Shown one piece after another: positions 1 to 7,613 of a DNA stretch of 12,470 bases. Made by a program: the position numbers and the translations under genes. Under the pieces are notes generated by a model. The model was not told where the DNA came from and ran no database searches. It saw only the letters and a program-made list of their open reading frames with translations. Within the stretch, counting starts at the first letter, position 1. Every line of letters begins with the position of its first letter. This DNA is from an uncultured Myxococcales bacterium (GTDB taxonomy: Bacteria > Myxococcota_A > UBA9042): positions 1-12,470 of the forward strand of contig CAIXAA010000379.1 in assembly GCA_903917305.1 (NCBI GenBank), written 5' to 3'.

Positions 1-1410
1 GGAACGGCAGGCGCCGTCGACCTCACGGCCGCAGCCGTGAACGGCGCGGGACGCACGGTGGCCGTCGGCCGCGGCGGCGCGATGGTCGAAGTCAGCGATG
101 CCGGCGTCAAGCGCATCGCCGCCAAGACCGACGCGGATCTCTGGACGATTGCTGCGGATTCTCAAGGCGCCCTGTTCGTCGCGGCGGGCGCGGGCGGCGC
201 GATCGTCCTGGGCGACGGCGATCGCTGGGTCGCCTCGCACCTGGACGGCGGCGACTTCTACGCCGCCTGGTTCGACAGCAGCGGCACCGTGTGGCTCGCC
301 GGCAGCAAGGGGCTCTTGTACGTGCGGCATCCGGAGCATCCGTGGCAGCGGCAACCGGCCGTCGCGCCTGTGGATTTGCTCGCGGGGAGCGCGGATGCGG
401 ATGGCGACCAGCTCATCGCGGGTCGCGGCGGCAAGCTGTTCCTCAAGAAAAAAGACAAGGACTTCGCGGAGATCAACGCGGGGGCGCGCGGCGAGATCAC
501 GTCGATCCTCGGCTTCCAGCCGCAGGCGAGCTACCTGACGCCGCGCACGGCGCTGCGCATCGTGCCGAGCACGGCCAGGCTGCCGGATCCAAAGCTCAAG
601 TTCCCGGCGGATGTCGAGGCGGATGAAGAGACGAACGAATTCGACCGTTCCTCGCCGCGGCGTGGCTTTCGGGCGCCGCTGCTGTTTGGCGCGATGACGC
701 ACGGCGGTCCGCTGCCGACGCGCAACTCCGCCTGCACCGACTGCTTCAACAGCGCGCTGCTGCTCGATGGCGACGGCAACGTCAAGGCGCTGTACGACAA
801 GACGTTCCTGCTGATGTTCGGCGAGTACATCCCCTTTGGCGAACGGTTTCCCAAGCTCTACGACCTGTCGCCGGAGACGTCGCGCTTCCAGCCGGGGCTG
901 CGCACGGAGCCCATCACCGTCGGCAAGGCGCGCATGGGCATGCTGATTTGCTACGAGGATCTGGTGCCGCGCTACGCCAAGCGCGTCGCGGCGCACAACC
1001 CGAACGTGCTGGTCAACCTGACGAATGACGCTTGGTTCGGCAAGACGGCGGAGCCGTACCACCACCTGAACCTGGCGCTGATGCGGACGGTCGAGTACCG
1101 GCGCTGGCTGCTGCGCTCGACGAATACCGGCGTGAGCGTGTTCATCGACGCGGTCGGGCGGCGCGTGGCGGAGACGTCGCTGGAGGGCGCCGAGACGCTG
1201 CTGCAGGCGGTGCCGCTGCTGGAAGGGCGCACGCTCTACGCGCTGCTGGGCGATTGGGCGCTGGTGGTGCTGGCAGCGGCGCTGGCGCTGGTCGCGGCGC
1301 GCACGTTCCGCACGCCGGCGGCGGCGGCCAGGCCCAAGAAGCCCAAGAAGGCCAAGCCGAAAGCCAAGAAGGCGGAGGCGGAGACGCTGGAGCCGGCGCG
1401 GCTCAAGTAG
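1..1410 (+). CDS. lnt: Chimeric protein: beta-propeller-like repeats joined to the C-terminal half of apolipoprotein N-acyltransferase (5' partial)
   Basis: The frame is open from base 1, so the true start lies outside the window; the first in-window start is GTG at 37 (residue 1 here). Residues 8-139 hold four G-x-x-G strand motifs near 11, 51, 90 and 129, spaced 39-40 residues, as in propeller blades. From about residue 161 the sequence is Lnt: RGFRAPLLFGA (209-219), NSALLLDGDGNV (238-249), YDK with Lys255, FGEYIPFGERFP (261-272), LICYED with nucleophile Cys305, VNLTNDAWFG (326-335) and RSTNTGVS (360-367). One TM segment follows (about 405-423), then a Lys-rich tail. Lnt transfers a third acyl chain to lipoproteins using a Glu-Lys-Cys triad. 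Here Lys and Cys are present, but the segment that should hold the WPE-type Glu and the N-terminal TM bundle is replaced by propeller sequence. It converges on the amidotransferase gene with a 3-nt gap. The Lnt identity of the C-half is certain; whether the fusion is natural is not. Confidence 0.8.
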   Translation, partial: GTAGAVDLTAAAVNGAGRTVAVGRGGAMVEVSDAGVKRIAAKTDADLWTIAADSQGALFVAAGAGGAIVLGDGDRWVASHLDGGDFYAAWFDSSGTVWLAGSKGLLYVRHPEHPWQRQPAVAPVDLLAGSADADGDQLIAGRGGKLFLKKKDKDFAEINAGARGEITSILGFQPQASYLTPRTALRIVPSTARLPDPKLKFPADVEADEETNEFDRSSPRRGFRAPLLFGAMTHGGPLPTRNSACTDCFNSALLLDGDGNVKALYDKTFLLMFGEYIPFGERFPKLYDLSPETSRFQPGLRTEPITVGKARMGMLICYEDLVPRYAKRVAAHNPNVLVNLTNDAWFGKTAEPYHHLNLALMRTVEYRRWLLRSTNTGVSVFIDAVGRRVAETSLEGAETLLQAVPLLEGRTLYALLGDWALVVLAAALALVAARTFRTPAAAARPKKPKKAKPKAKKAEAETLEPARLK

Positions 1411-1413
1411 CCG

Positions 1414-2025
1414 TCACGCGCGGGCAAGCCAGCGCACCGCGTTGTCGGCCCACTGCGCGCCGAGCGGCGTGCCGACGCTCTCCGGATGGAACTGCACGCC
1501 TTCCAGGCGCAAGGCGCGGTGCCGCAGGGCCATGATGAGGCGGTCCTCGCCCTCCTCGCCCGCCAGCCACGCCGTCGCTTTGAAGCCCGGCGGCAGCGTG
1601 CGCGGATCGACGCACAGGCTGTGGTAGCGCATCACCTCGAACTCCTGCGGCATCGTGGCGAAGAGGCCCTGACCGTCATGGGCGAGGGTCGCGCGCTTGC
1701 CATGCACGGGCGCCGGCGCGCGCACGATCGCCGCGCCAAAGGCCGCCGCCAGCGCCTGGTGGCCCAAGCAGATGCCGAGGATCGGCAGCTTGCCCGCCCA
1801 GGTGCGGATCAGCGCCAGGCAGATGCCCGCTTGCGCCGGCGTGTTCGGTCCCGGCGAGAGCACGACCGCGTCGGGCTGGCGTTGGGCGAGGCTGCCCAGA
1901 TCCTCAGCGTCGTTGCGCACGACGTCGATGGTCAGGTCGATTCCGGCGCGCTGCGCGGCCACATCGAGCAAATCCACGAGGTTCCAGGTGAAGGAGTCGT
2001 AGTTGTCGAGGACGAGCAGCCTCAC
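1414..2025 (-). CDS. trpG: Anthranilate / para-aminobenzoate synthase glutaminase subunit (class I glutamine amidotransferase, TrpG/PabA type)
   Basis: The 203-residue product matches the normal length of a free-standing TrpG/PabA. It hydrolyses glutamine and passes ammonia to the chorismate-converting partner (TrpE or PabB), in the cytoplasm. Visible motifs are the N-terminal LDNYDSFTWNL (6-16), LSPGP (56-60), GICLGHQ with nucleophile Cys86, VHGK (107-110), RYHSL (133-137) and QFHPES with His180 and Glu182, so the Cys-His-Glu triad is complete. The start is GTG at 2025, fixed by the conserved N-terminus. Its GTGA overlaps the TGA stop of the upstream lipoprotein gene, and no Shine-Dalgarno sequence is visible in front of it, so translation probably depends on re-initiation. 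No TrpE, PabB or other trp/folate gene is in the window, so TrpG and PabA cannot be told apart. Many bacteria use one such subunit for both pathways. Confidence 0.93.
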   Translation of the reverse strand: MRLLVLDNYDSFTWNLVDLLDVAAQRAGIDLTIDVVRNDAEDLGSLAQRQPDAVVLSPGPNTPAQAGICLALIRTWAGKLPILGICLGHQALAAAFGAAIVRAPAPVHGKRATLAHDGQGLFATMPQEFEVMRYHSLCVDPRTLPPGFKATAWLAGEEGEDRLIMALRHRALRLEGVQFHPESVGTPLGAQWADNAVRWLARA

Positions 2026-4760
2026 GGGGCGGCGGCGGGCCCGAAGACGCGGAGCTTGCTGAACGAAGTCAGGGTCTTCTCATCCGCGGCACCGGCCTGG
2101 AACGGCACGGCCTGGTTGGAGATGACCGAGCCGTCCTTGCTCATCAGCACGACCACGAACGCCAAGGTGGCGCCTTTGCTCGGCACGCCGCCCGGGTAGA
2201 GGACCGAGAGCGGCAAGGACGCTTCGATGCCCGGCGCGTCGGTGCTGGCGATGACCGGACCGTCGAGCCAGGAGAAGTTGGTCGGCGTGTCGAGGTTGCG
2301 CCAGCCCGCGCCCGTGGAGAGCGAGAGATCTCCGCCGGGATAGCTCTGCATCCCAATGGACGCAAAGGCAAAGTGCGCGCCGAACGCGGCGTCGGTCTTG
2401 GTCAGCACGCTGGAGATGGCATCGTCGACCGCGCCGGTGTTGTCGGTGAGGATGGACAGCGGCGCCGTGTCCGCCGCGCTGCCGTAGTTCGGGTCGATGT
2501 ACACGACGATGGCGTTGGCCGCCTCGCAGGTGCCCTGGATGCCGAAGTAGACGTTCTGCGAGTCGAACGACGCGTAGACATTGTTGATCTCGTTGAGGCC
2601 GGCACCCCAGCTCGTGCCGACGACGTTCATTGCGGCCATCGAGAAGGGGTTCCAGTCGCTGCCGACGGTGCCGTCCACGGTCGGCGTGTCGAACGGCACC
2701 ATCTCGAGCGCGGCCGGCAACTTGAGCGCGGCCACGTTCGGCGGCGCGATGCTCACGTCCGCGGGCATCGGCGGCAGCGCGGGCACGGTCACCGACACGC
2801 CACCCGTGACGGCGAAGGCGTTGATGCCCACGACCGCGGTCTTTTGCGGCATCGTGCTCACGAAGGCGATCGGGAACGCCGGCTGCAGGTTCTCGCCGAG
2901 CAGCGTGATCACGCTGCCGCCCTTGGCCGCCGCCCACGTCGGCGTGATGCCGGTCAAGGTCGGCACGCCGGCCGGCTTGGGAACGACGGTCAGGGTACCC
3001 AACTTCGCGACGTCGACGCCGTTTTCGCTGCCGTCCGCATCGCCGTAGGTGGTCAGGCCCTGCCAGATGACGCGGGCGGTGAAGCCGTACTTGCCGACGG
3101 GAAGCACTGGGAATGCGCCGCTGTAGGTCTCCTCGCCCTTGCCGAGCGTGTCGTCGCTGACGTACGTGCCGGCGACCCACTGCCAGGTCTTGTCGGTGAT
3201 GGGGTTGCTGCCGGCCGGTCCCCAGCCGAACTCGACGCCCAGCCCGGGCGTCTGCCCCGGCGCCTGGCTGATGGTCGGCACCTTGGCGATCGCCGTCAGC
3301 GCCGTGAACGAAGCGGCGTCGGTCGCGGTGCCGACCAGGTTCGACGTCAGCAGGATCGTCGCCGGCGGCAGCTCGTCATAAGTGAAGGCGCCGACAAGCG
3401 TCTTGGCCTTGGTGTCCGGGTTGGTCACCGTGACGTCCACCTTGCCGGGAACATGCGCCGGCGTCTTGCAGGTCAGCGTCGTGCCGTCCGGGAGGATGGA
3501 AACCGGCGTGCATTCCGTGCCATCCAGCGTCGTCTTGGCGCCCAGGGCAATGCCCGCGCCCTTGATGGTGATCTTGGTGCCGCCAGACGACGGGCCATTG
3601 GCCGGCGCGACGCTGGCCAGCGAGAGGCTCACCGGGTTGGCGACGCACTGCGAATTCACGCACGTTTCCGTGGCCTTGCACGCAGGCGCGCAGCCCGACG
3701 CCGGCGCGGCGATCGTGATGGCGGTGTTGAGGAACTTGCCCTTGGAGTCCTTCTTGAGCTCCACCGCCGCGCTAGTCCAGCCCGTGCCGGTGTCGTCCCA
3801 CGCGGCGACGCCTTCGGTCTGCGCCTGCGTGGCGCCCTTGTACTCCTGGCCATCCTCCGGCAGCGCATCCCCGGTCGTCGCGACGAAGATGAACTGCACC
3901 TCGTCGCCCACCGACACGCCGCCGTCGTGCTTGCCCAGGTTCTGCTTCAAGACGAACGTCAGCTTGCCGTCGCCCGCCGCGTCGTCGCCCTTCTTGCCGT
4001 CGTCGAGCAACTGCACCGGCGTCCACTGGTTCATCGAGCCTTTGACGAAGAACTTGTTGTTCACAATCGACCACTTGGAGAACGCGGCCGCCAGCGCCTT
4101 GGTGTCGAGCACCAGCTTCAAGTCCACCGGGCCGAACTTCTTGAGCGCCATGCCGGGCACCGCGATCGTGCCGGCCGCGCCCTTCTGCACCGTGAATTTG
4201 CCGTTGGGTCCCACCCACATCCAGTGATCGAGCTCGTTCAGGGCGCCGTACTCGAAGGTCGTGTCGGCATCGGTCGAGAACTTCACGGCCGTCGAGAAGA
4301 TGTGGTCGCCCGCGGTCGCGCCTTCGCGCTCATGGCCGCCCTTGGACAGCGGGCCGTCGTCGTACAGCGGCGGGAACGGACCGTCCGTCGGCAGCCACGA
4401 GGTGGCGTAGGTCACCGCGTTGGTCGTGCTGTCCCACGTGAAGGAGCCCGTCCAGCGGATGTCGCCGTCGCCGAACGTCTGGTTGGCGCTGTCGTCGACG
4501 TCGAAGGTGAGCCAGACAAAGCTGCCGCCGGCGACGTCGACCGGTGCGCCGTCGCCCGGCGTCCCGTCCGACTTGGCGCCATCGGCAGCCAGCGTGTCGG
4601 CCTTTGAATCGGAAACCGAAATGAAGTCGATGCCTGAGGCGCCGTCGCCCGTCGCGTCGTCGACCTGCTCCACCGTGTCCGGAGCCGTGCTGCCACCTTG
4701 CGCCGGAGAAGCGCAAGCGGCCAGCAGCGCCAGAAGCGACCATCCAAGAAGCTTGCGCAT
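2022..4760 (-). CDS. Multi-domain lipoprotein with CBM20-like, IPT/TIG and CBM9-like modules
   Basis: This 912-residue predicted outer-membrane or surface lipoprotein starts at ATG 4760, 6 nt after a GGAAGGG ribosome site (4767-4773). The signal peptide ends in lipobox L-A-A-C with Cys16. An Asp/Gly/Thr-rich linker (17-80) follows. Residues 81-195 and 235-330 look like two related beta-sandwich modules of the starch-binding/E-set kind (WTGSFTWD, LYDDGP, GDHIFS; then FFVKGSMNQW, LLDDG, DGQEYKG). A Cys-rich CAPACKATETC piece (357-367) precedes an IPT/TIG domain (376-461). A module with ETYSGAFP and TYGDADGSENG (about 465-593) and a second IPT-like domain (595-690) come next. The C-terminus (690-906) begins PTVDGTVGSDWNP, typical of CBM9-like/DOMON-like domains. 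No catalytic motif was recognised, so binding or adhesion is more likely than enzymology. It lies 38 nt downstream of the caspase-like gene on the same strand, probably one transcript. Although the frame stays open upstream to 7604, the upstream part reads as Arg-rich noise. Confidence 0.85.
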   Translation of the reverse strand: MRKLLGWSLLALLAACASPAQGGSTAPDTVEQVDDATGDGASGIDFISVSDSKADTLAADGAKSDGTPGDGAPVDVAGGSFVWLTFDVDDSANQTFGDGDIRWTGSFTWDSTTNAVTYATSWLPTDGPFPPLYDDGPLSKGGHEREGATAGDHIFSTAVKFSTDADTTFEYGALNELDHWMWVGPNGKFTVQKGAAGTIAVPGMALKKFGPVDLKLVLDTKALAAAFSKWSIVNNKFFVKGSMNQWTPVQLLDDGKKGDDAAGDGKLTFVLKQNLGKHDGGVSVGDEVQFIFVATTGDALPEDGQEYKGATQAQTEGVAAWDDTGTGWTSAAVELKKDSKGKFLNTAITIAAPASGCAPACKATETCVNSQCVANPVSLSLASVAPANGPSSGGTKITIKGAGIALGAKTTLDGTECTPVSILPDGTTLTCKTPAHVPGKVDVTVTNPDTKAKTLVGAFTYDELPPATILLTSNLVGTATDAASFTALTAIAKVPTISQAPGQTPGLGVEFGWGPAGSNPITDKTWQWVAGTYVSDDTLGKGEETYSGAFPVLPVGKYGFTARVIWQGLTTYGDADGSENGVDVAKLGTLTVVPKPAGVPTLTGITPTWAAAKGGSVITLLGENLQPAFPIAFVSTMPQKTAVVGINAFAVTGGVSVTVPALPPMPADVSIAPPNVAALKLPAALEMVPFDTPTVDGTVGSDWNPFSMAAMNVVGTSWGAGLNEINNVYASFDSQNVYFGIQGTCEAANAIVVYIDPNYGSAADTAPLSILTDNTGAVDDAISSVLTKTDAAFGAHFAFASIGMQSYPGGDLSLSTGAGWRNLDTPTNFSWLDGPVIASTDAPGIEASLPLSVLYPGGVPSKGATLAFVVVLMSKDGSVISNQAVPFQAGAADEKTLTSFSKLRVFGPAAAP

Positions 4761-4798
4761 GACCAACCCTTCCAAATTGTGCAGTGAAAACGGAACCG

Positions 4799-5752
4799 CT
4801 ACTGAACCGTGACTTCGTCGAGCAGGATCGCCGTGTCGAAGATCGAGTCGCCGACGTCCGTGGCGAAGAACTTGAGATCGACCTTCTTCCCGCTGCCTGC
4901 GAGCGGCGAGACGTCGACCGTGGCCTTCTGCCAAGGCGTCATCCACACGCCGCCCTGGTCGAAGCCGACGTCGGCCTGCGTCAAGGTCTTCCATTGCTGC
5001 CCGCACTTGCAGGAGCTGCTGCCGGGATCGCACGGCGACTTGCCGCCGCAGTCGTACGGGCACAGCTGGTCGATCCACACGTCGACCATCGTCAGCTTGC
5101 CGGTGTCGGCTTGCAGCGTGGCCGTGAAGCGGTCCATGAAGGACGAGCCGCAGTACTCGATGAACTCCTCGCTGTAGAACTTCCAGAAGAAGCTCAGCTC
5201 GGTCTTGGCGGCGGGGATGCAGAAGGGCTGCTCGAGCGAGCCGTTCTGCAACGTGAAGCCCATGCCGGTCGAGATGATGCCCATGTACTTGCCGGCGACG
5301 GGGATGGTGACGCCCAAGCGCGTGATGACGCGGCCGTCGCCGACCTTCTTCCAGCCAGTCAATTTGCCGAGGTCCCAGCTGGGGTTGATCAGCGAGGCAT
5401 CGTTCACGTTGGCCTTGCCGCTGCTGCCGAGCAGGCGCATCCGCGAGCCGGGATAGGCGGGATCCTCCTCCGCGACCGACATCGCCTGCACGGCGCTCTG
5501 GCCCTGGTTGATCAGGCCGTCGAAGAACTTCCAGCCCTGCTGGTAGGCGAAGGCATTGGTCACGTAGTCGGAGTAGCCCACGACCGCCGCGACGCCGTTG
5601 CCCCACAACTGCACGGCCAGCGAGCCGTTGTACAAGCTGCGGCAGCTGCCCAGGTACACGATCGACGCCGGGAAGGGCTCGAGCGTGTGGCGCTGGATGA
5701 ACGAAGGCACGAAGCCGTAGGTGGCATCGCCGATGACGACGCGGCCGGTCAT
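4799..5752 (-). CDS. C-terminal part of the caspase-like lipoprotein (after the internal TGA)
   Basis: These 317 residues run from the first ATG after the TGA; numbering follows the joined protein, where this Met is 569. The eight codons between TGA and this ATG read IDHTQADI and appear coding too. FPASIVYLGSCRSLYNG carries the candidate nucleophile Cys605, followed by GNGVAAVVGYSDYVTNAFAYQQGWKFF split over two strands and a helix, the pattern seen after the Cys in C25/CHAT-type clan CD domains. From about 650 to the end is a beta-sandwich (LINPSWDLGKLTGW, GIISTGMGF, LSFFWKFYSEEF, KFFATDVGDS, ILLDEVTVQ), like jelly-roll binding domains, with a small Cys cluster CPYDCGGKSPCDPG in the middle. 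No ribosome site precedes 5752 and there is no signal peptide, so independent expression is unlikely. It ends at TAG 4801-4799. Confidence 0.6.
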   Translation of the reverse strand: MTGRVVIGDATYGFVPSFIQRHTLEPFPASIVYLGSCRSLYNGSLAVQLWGNGVAAVVGYSDYVTNAFAYQQGWKFFDGLINQGQSAVQAMSVAEEDPAYPGSRMRLLGSSGKANVNDASLINPSWDLGKLTGWKKVGDGRVITRLGVTIPVAGKYMGIISTGMGFTLQNGSLEQPFCIPAAKTELSFFWKFYSEEFIEYCGSSFMDRFTATLQADTGKLTMVDVWIDQLCPYDCGGKSPCDPGSSSCKCGQQWKTLTQADVGFDQGGVWMTPWQKATVDVSPLAGSGKKVDLKFFATDVGDSIFDTAILLDEVTVQ

Positions 5753-5776
5753 GATGTCGGCCTGGGTGTGGTCGAT

Positions 5777-5779
5777 TCA
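5777..5779 (-). other. In-frame TGA inside the caspase-like gene
   Basis: On the minus strand the codons read AAC GGC GGC GTC TGA ATC GAC CAC ACC, with coding sequence in the same frame before and after. The nearest weak hairpin downstream has a 5-bp stem, GGCCG (5762-5758) with CGGCC (5747-5743), and a 10-nt loop, beginning 14 nt after the stop. It is GC-only and lacks a recognisable SECIS loop, so it does not by itself support selenocysteine. Confidence 0.85.
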
Positions 5780-7456
5780 GACGCCGCCGTTGGCGGAGGT
5801 CAGGACGCAAGCCTGGCCTGCCGGGCAGCCCGTGCCGGCCTTGGCGCAGCTGGCGGTCTGGCTGGAAAGCGCCGAGCAGTCCACGGCTTCTCCACTCCAC
5901 ACGACCTCTTGGGCGCCGAGGTGTTCCCAGTGCAACGCCTTCTTGGCGTCCGTGTCCATGTCCTCGAACAGCACGTCGCCGTGGCCCGTGATGGCGATGA
6001 GGCCGTAGCTGGACATGTCGCGGTACCAGTTGAGGCGCGCCTCCCCGTCGGAAGCGGCGTCGACGGCAAACGGCGGGCACTGCTTGTCTTGCAGGGCCAG
6101 GCCGGCTTGCTGGGCTTCGTCGCCAGCCCCAGCAACCTTGAATTGGCTGGCAAAGGGCGCCAGGGCCAACGCGCGGCGGGTGCCGACGCTGTAGGTCGGC
6201 AAGGCAGCGCCGGCCTCGACGGGAGCGCCGCCGCCGCTGCGGTTGCCGGCAGGCGCGAGGCCGAGGGCGCCGACGCGGCCGGACTTGTAGCGAACCCAGA
6301 CGCCGTAGCCGCCGGCGCTGGCGGGACCTGCCTCTGCGACGGAAGCATCGGCCTTCAGCTCGGCAATCGCCGCAGCTTGCGCCGTGGCCGGCGTGCCCGC
6401 CGCGAGCGCGGTGGCATAGTCCGCCTTGACCTTCGCCTGCAGCGTGACGATCTGGTTGCACTCCGCCTTGGAGAAGCGCTGCACCGCATCGACGCAGACG
6501 ACCTGCGACAGGGCGTCGTAGCTCTTGCCGGACAGGGTGACCGTCGCCTTGACGCGGTAGCAGATGGGCTTGGCCTCGGTGGCCGTCAGCGAGACGCAGG
6601 TCGAATAGACGCCGTCCTTCTGCGCGGTGTCGCAGTTGGAGCCGTTGCCTGGATCGGTCAATGTCCCGACATCCTTCACATACTTGCCATCCTGGTCCAC
6701 TTCGATGAGCTTGAGGCTGGCCGGGTCGACCACGCTGGTGCCGTCCGCGCCGGGCGCCGCCGCCGGGACCGCCATCTGCGCGATGAGGTTCGCGCTCTCG
6801 TTCACGAAGACCACGTACGGCGCGATGTCGGGCACCGCATCGAACGAGAAGAACGGGTTGTACGTGACGTGGATCGTGTCGGTCACCGTCTTGGCGCCCT
6901 TGGTGGCCGTCACGGTCAGCGTGTTGTCGCCCTGGGCCAGCTCGATGATGCCGCTGAGCCAGTAGGCATCGTTGTTGATCGTGCCGGACTTGCCGTTGCT
7001 GGAGCTCCACGCGATCGACTCCGGGCCGCCAAAGGCCACGCCGGAGAGCTGGATGTTGGCGCCTTCGCTCTGCGCCCATTCGCGGCCCGACGGCCCCAAG
7101 ATCTTGATCAGCAACTCTTTCTGGTCGCCGGGCCCCGTGCTCGTGTCGCCCGTCTTGGGGATGTCGATCGCGATGTCCTGCCCGCCCAGGTCCGTGGTCG
7201 CGACGTCGGCCGTGTCGGGCGTGTCGGTGCCGTCCAGGCCCTGCGTGTCGACGAGGATCGCATCCTGGCCCTCGGTGTCGGTCGGCGGCTGGCCGGCGTC
7301 GGCGTCCTGGTCCGCGACGAGGTCGGCAGGTGAAACATCGTCTTTGATCGTCCCGCCTTTGACGTCCGTGGTGCCAGACGTGGTCGAGCAGCCCGCGCCC
7401 CAGGCCATTGCGGTGACGGCGATCCAGGCGATCGTCCTCGAGGTGCTGCGGCTCAT
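5777..7456 (-). CDS. N-terminal part of the caspase-like lipoprotein (ends at the internal TGA)
   Basis: The 559 residues up to the TGA start at ATG 7456, chosen because GGAG sits 4 nt upstream (7461-7464) and a signal peptide begins at once; an in-frame ATG at 7498 would add 14 residues and bury it. The hydrophobic stretch IAWIAVTAMAWGAGC ends at Cys23, a slightly weak lipobox because position -3 is Gly. Residues 24-112 are an Asp/Thr/Gly-rich linker. Residues about 113-199 look Ig-like (GANIQLSGVAF, GDNTLTVTATKG). Residues about 211-325 form a second beta domain with several Cys (275, 287, 299, 321). After an Ala-rich helical stretch (335-375), residues 380-559 begin the peptidase-like fold: YGVWVRYKSGR, YRDMSSYGLIAITGHGD with candidate catalytic His492, and an inserted Cys-rich piece ending CPAGQACVLT. 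The protein is presumably exported and anchored. The fold assignment is from motif pattern only. Confidence 0.72.
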   Translation of the reverse strand: MSRSTSRTIAWIAVTAMAWGAGCSTTSGTTDVKGGTIKDDVSPADLVADQDADAGQPPTDTEGQDAILVDTQGLDGTDTPDTADVATTDLGGQDIAIDIPKTGDTSTGPGDQKELLIKILGPSGREWAQSEGANIQLSGVAFGGPESIAWSSSNGKSGTINNDAYWLSGIIELAQGDNTLTVTATKGAKTVTDTIHVTYNPFFSFDAVPDIAPYVVFVNESANLIAQMAVPAAAPGADGTSVVDPASLKLIEVDQDGKYVKDVGTLTDPGNGSNCDTAQKDGVYSTCVSLTATEAKPICYRVKATVTLSGKSYDALSQVVCVDAVQRFSKAECNQIVTLQAKVKADYATALAAGTPATAQAAAIAELKADASVAEAGPASAGGYGVWVRYKSGRVGALGLAPAGNRSGGGAPVEAGAALPTYSVGTRRALALAPFASQFKVAGAGDEAQQAGLALQDKQCPPFAVDAASDGEARLNWYRDMSSYGLIAITGHGDVLFEDMDTDAKKALHWEHLGAQEVVWSGEAVDCSALSSQTASCAKAGTGCPAGQACVLTSANGGV

Positions 7457-7526
7457 GGTTCTCCGTTCTATGGCTGAATACGGGTGTTTGACGAACAAGG
7501 CGTTCTTCTTGGCGCCCGGTCTCTTG

Positions 7527-7542
7527 GATTCCGCAAGGAATC
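7527..7542. other. Perfect 6-bp inverted repeat with a GCAA loop
   Basis: GATTCC (7527-7532), GCAA, GGAATC (7537-7542). It lies about 70 bp upstream of the caspase-like gene start and about 70 bp after the lipid kinase stop. No T-run follows on the minus strand, so it is not a standard intrinsic terminator; it could be an operator. Confidence 0.4.
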
Positions 7543-7552
7543 AGGCGGGCTG

Positions 7553-7607
7553 GCAAGGCACAAGGGGTCAAGCGTATCGCCTGCCGCCCGACCGCGCAAG
7601 GCACAAG
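7553..7607. repeat. 12-bp direct repeat in the gap upstream of the caspase-like gene
   Basis: GCAAGGCACAAG occurs perfectly at 7553-7564 and 7596-7607, 43 bp apart, about four helical turns. A third GCAAGG lies in the adjacent hairpin at 7533. The whole 157-nt gap (7457-7613) holds no gene; a regulator-binding role is possible but unproven. Confidence 0.5.
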
Positions 7608-7613
7608 CCTGCG

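Larger units (their letters stand above)
4799..7456 (-). pseudogene. Full caspase-fold lipoprotein locus split by one in-frame TGA (codon 560 of 886)
   Basis: Two open segments, 7456-5777 and 5776-4799, are in the same frame and separated only by TGA at 5779-5777. Joined, they encode 885 residues: lipoprotein signal, acidic linker, Ig-like domain, Cys-containing domain, clan CD-like peptidase domain and C-terminal beta-sandwich. The candidate catalytic His492 (ITGHGD) lies before the stop and the candidate Cys605 (YLGSC) after it, so neither half alone can be a protease. Reading is clean and GC3-rich on both sides, with no frameshift or second stop, so a single substitution (from TGG, TGC, CGA or similar), a sequencing error, readthrough or recoding are all possible. 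I typed it as a pseudogene because the stop is real in this sequence; if it is an error, this is one intact gene. Confidence 0.6.

Noticed and set aside
1411..1413. Bidirectional terminator between the convergent Lnt and amidotransferase genes
   Set aside because: The gap is 3 nt and no hairpin with a T-run was seen at either gene end.
5743..5779. Selenocysteine insertion at the internal TGA
   Set aside because: Not excluded, but the only hairpin nearby is a 5-bp GC stem with a 10-nt loop and no SECIS-like features, and there is no Cys-aligned homologue to compare here.
2373..7333. Very long plus-strand open frames (2373-4607 and 4784-7333)
   Set aside because: They are antisense shadows of the two lipoprotein genes, created by GC-rich wobble positions; the translations are Arg/Ala/His-rich and carry no motif.
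4761..7604. Upstream half of a 1860-codon open frame on the minus strand
   Set aside because: It is out of frame with the caspase-like gene and reads as Arg/Gly/His-rich sequence without domains; only the part from ATG 4760 onward is a real protein.
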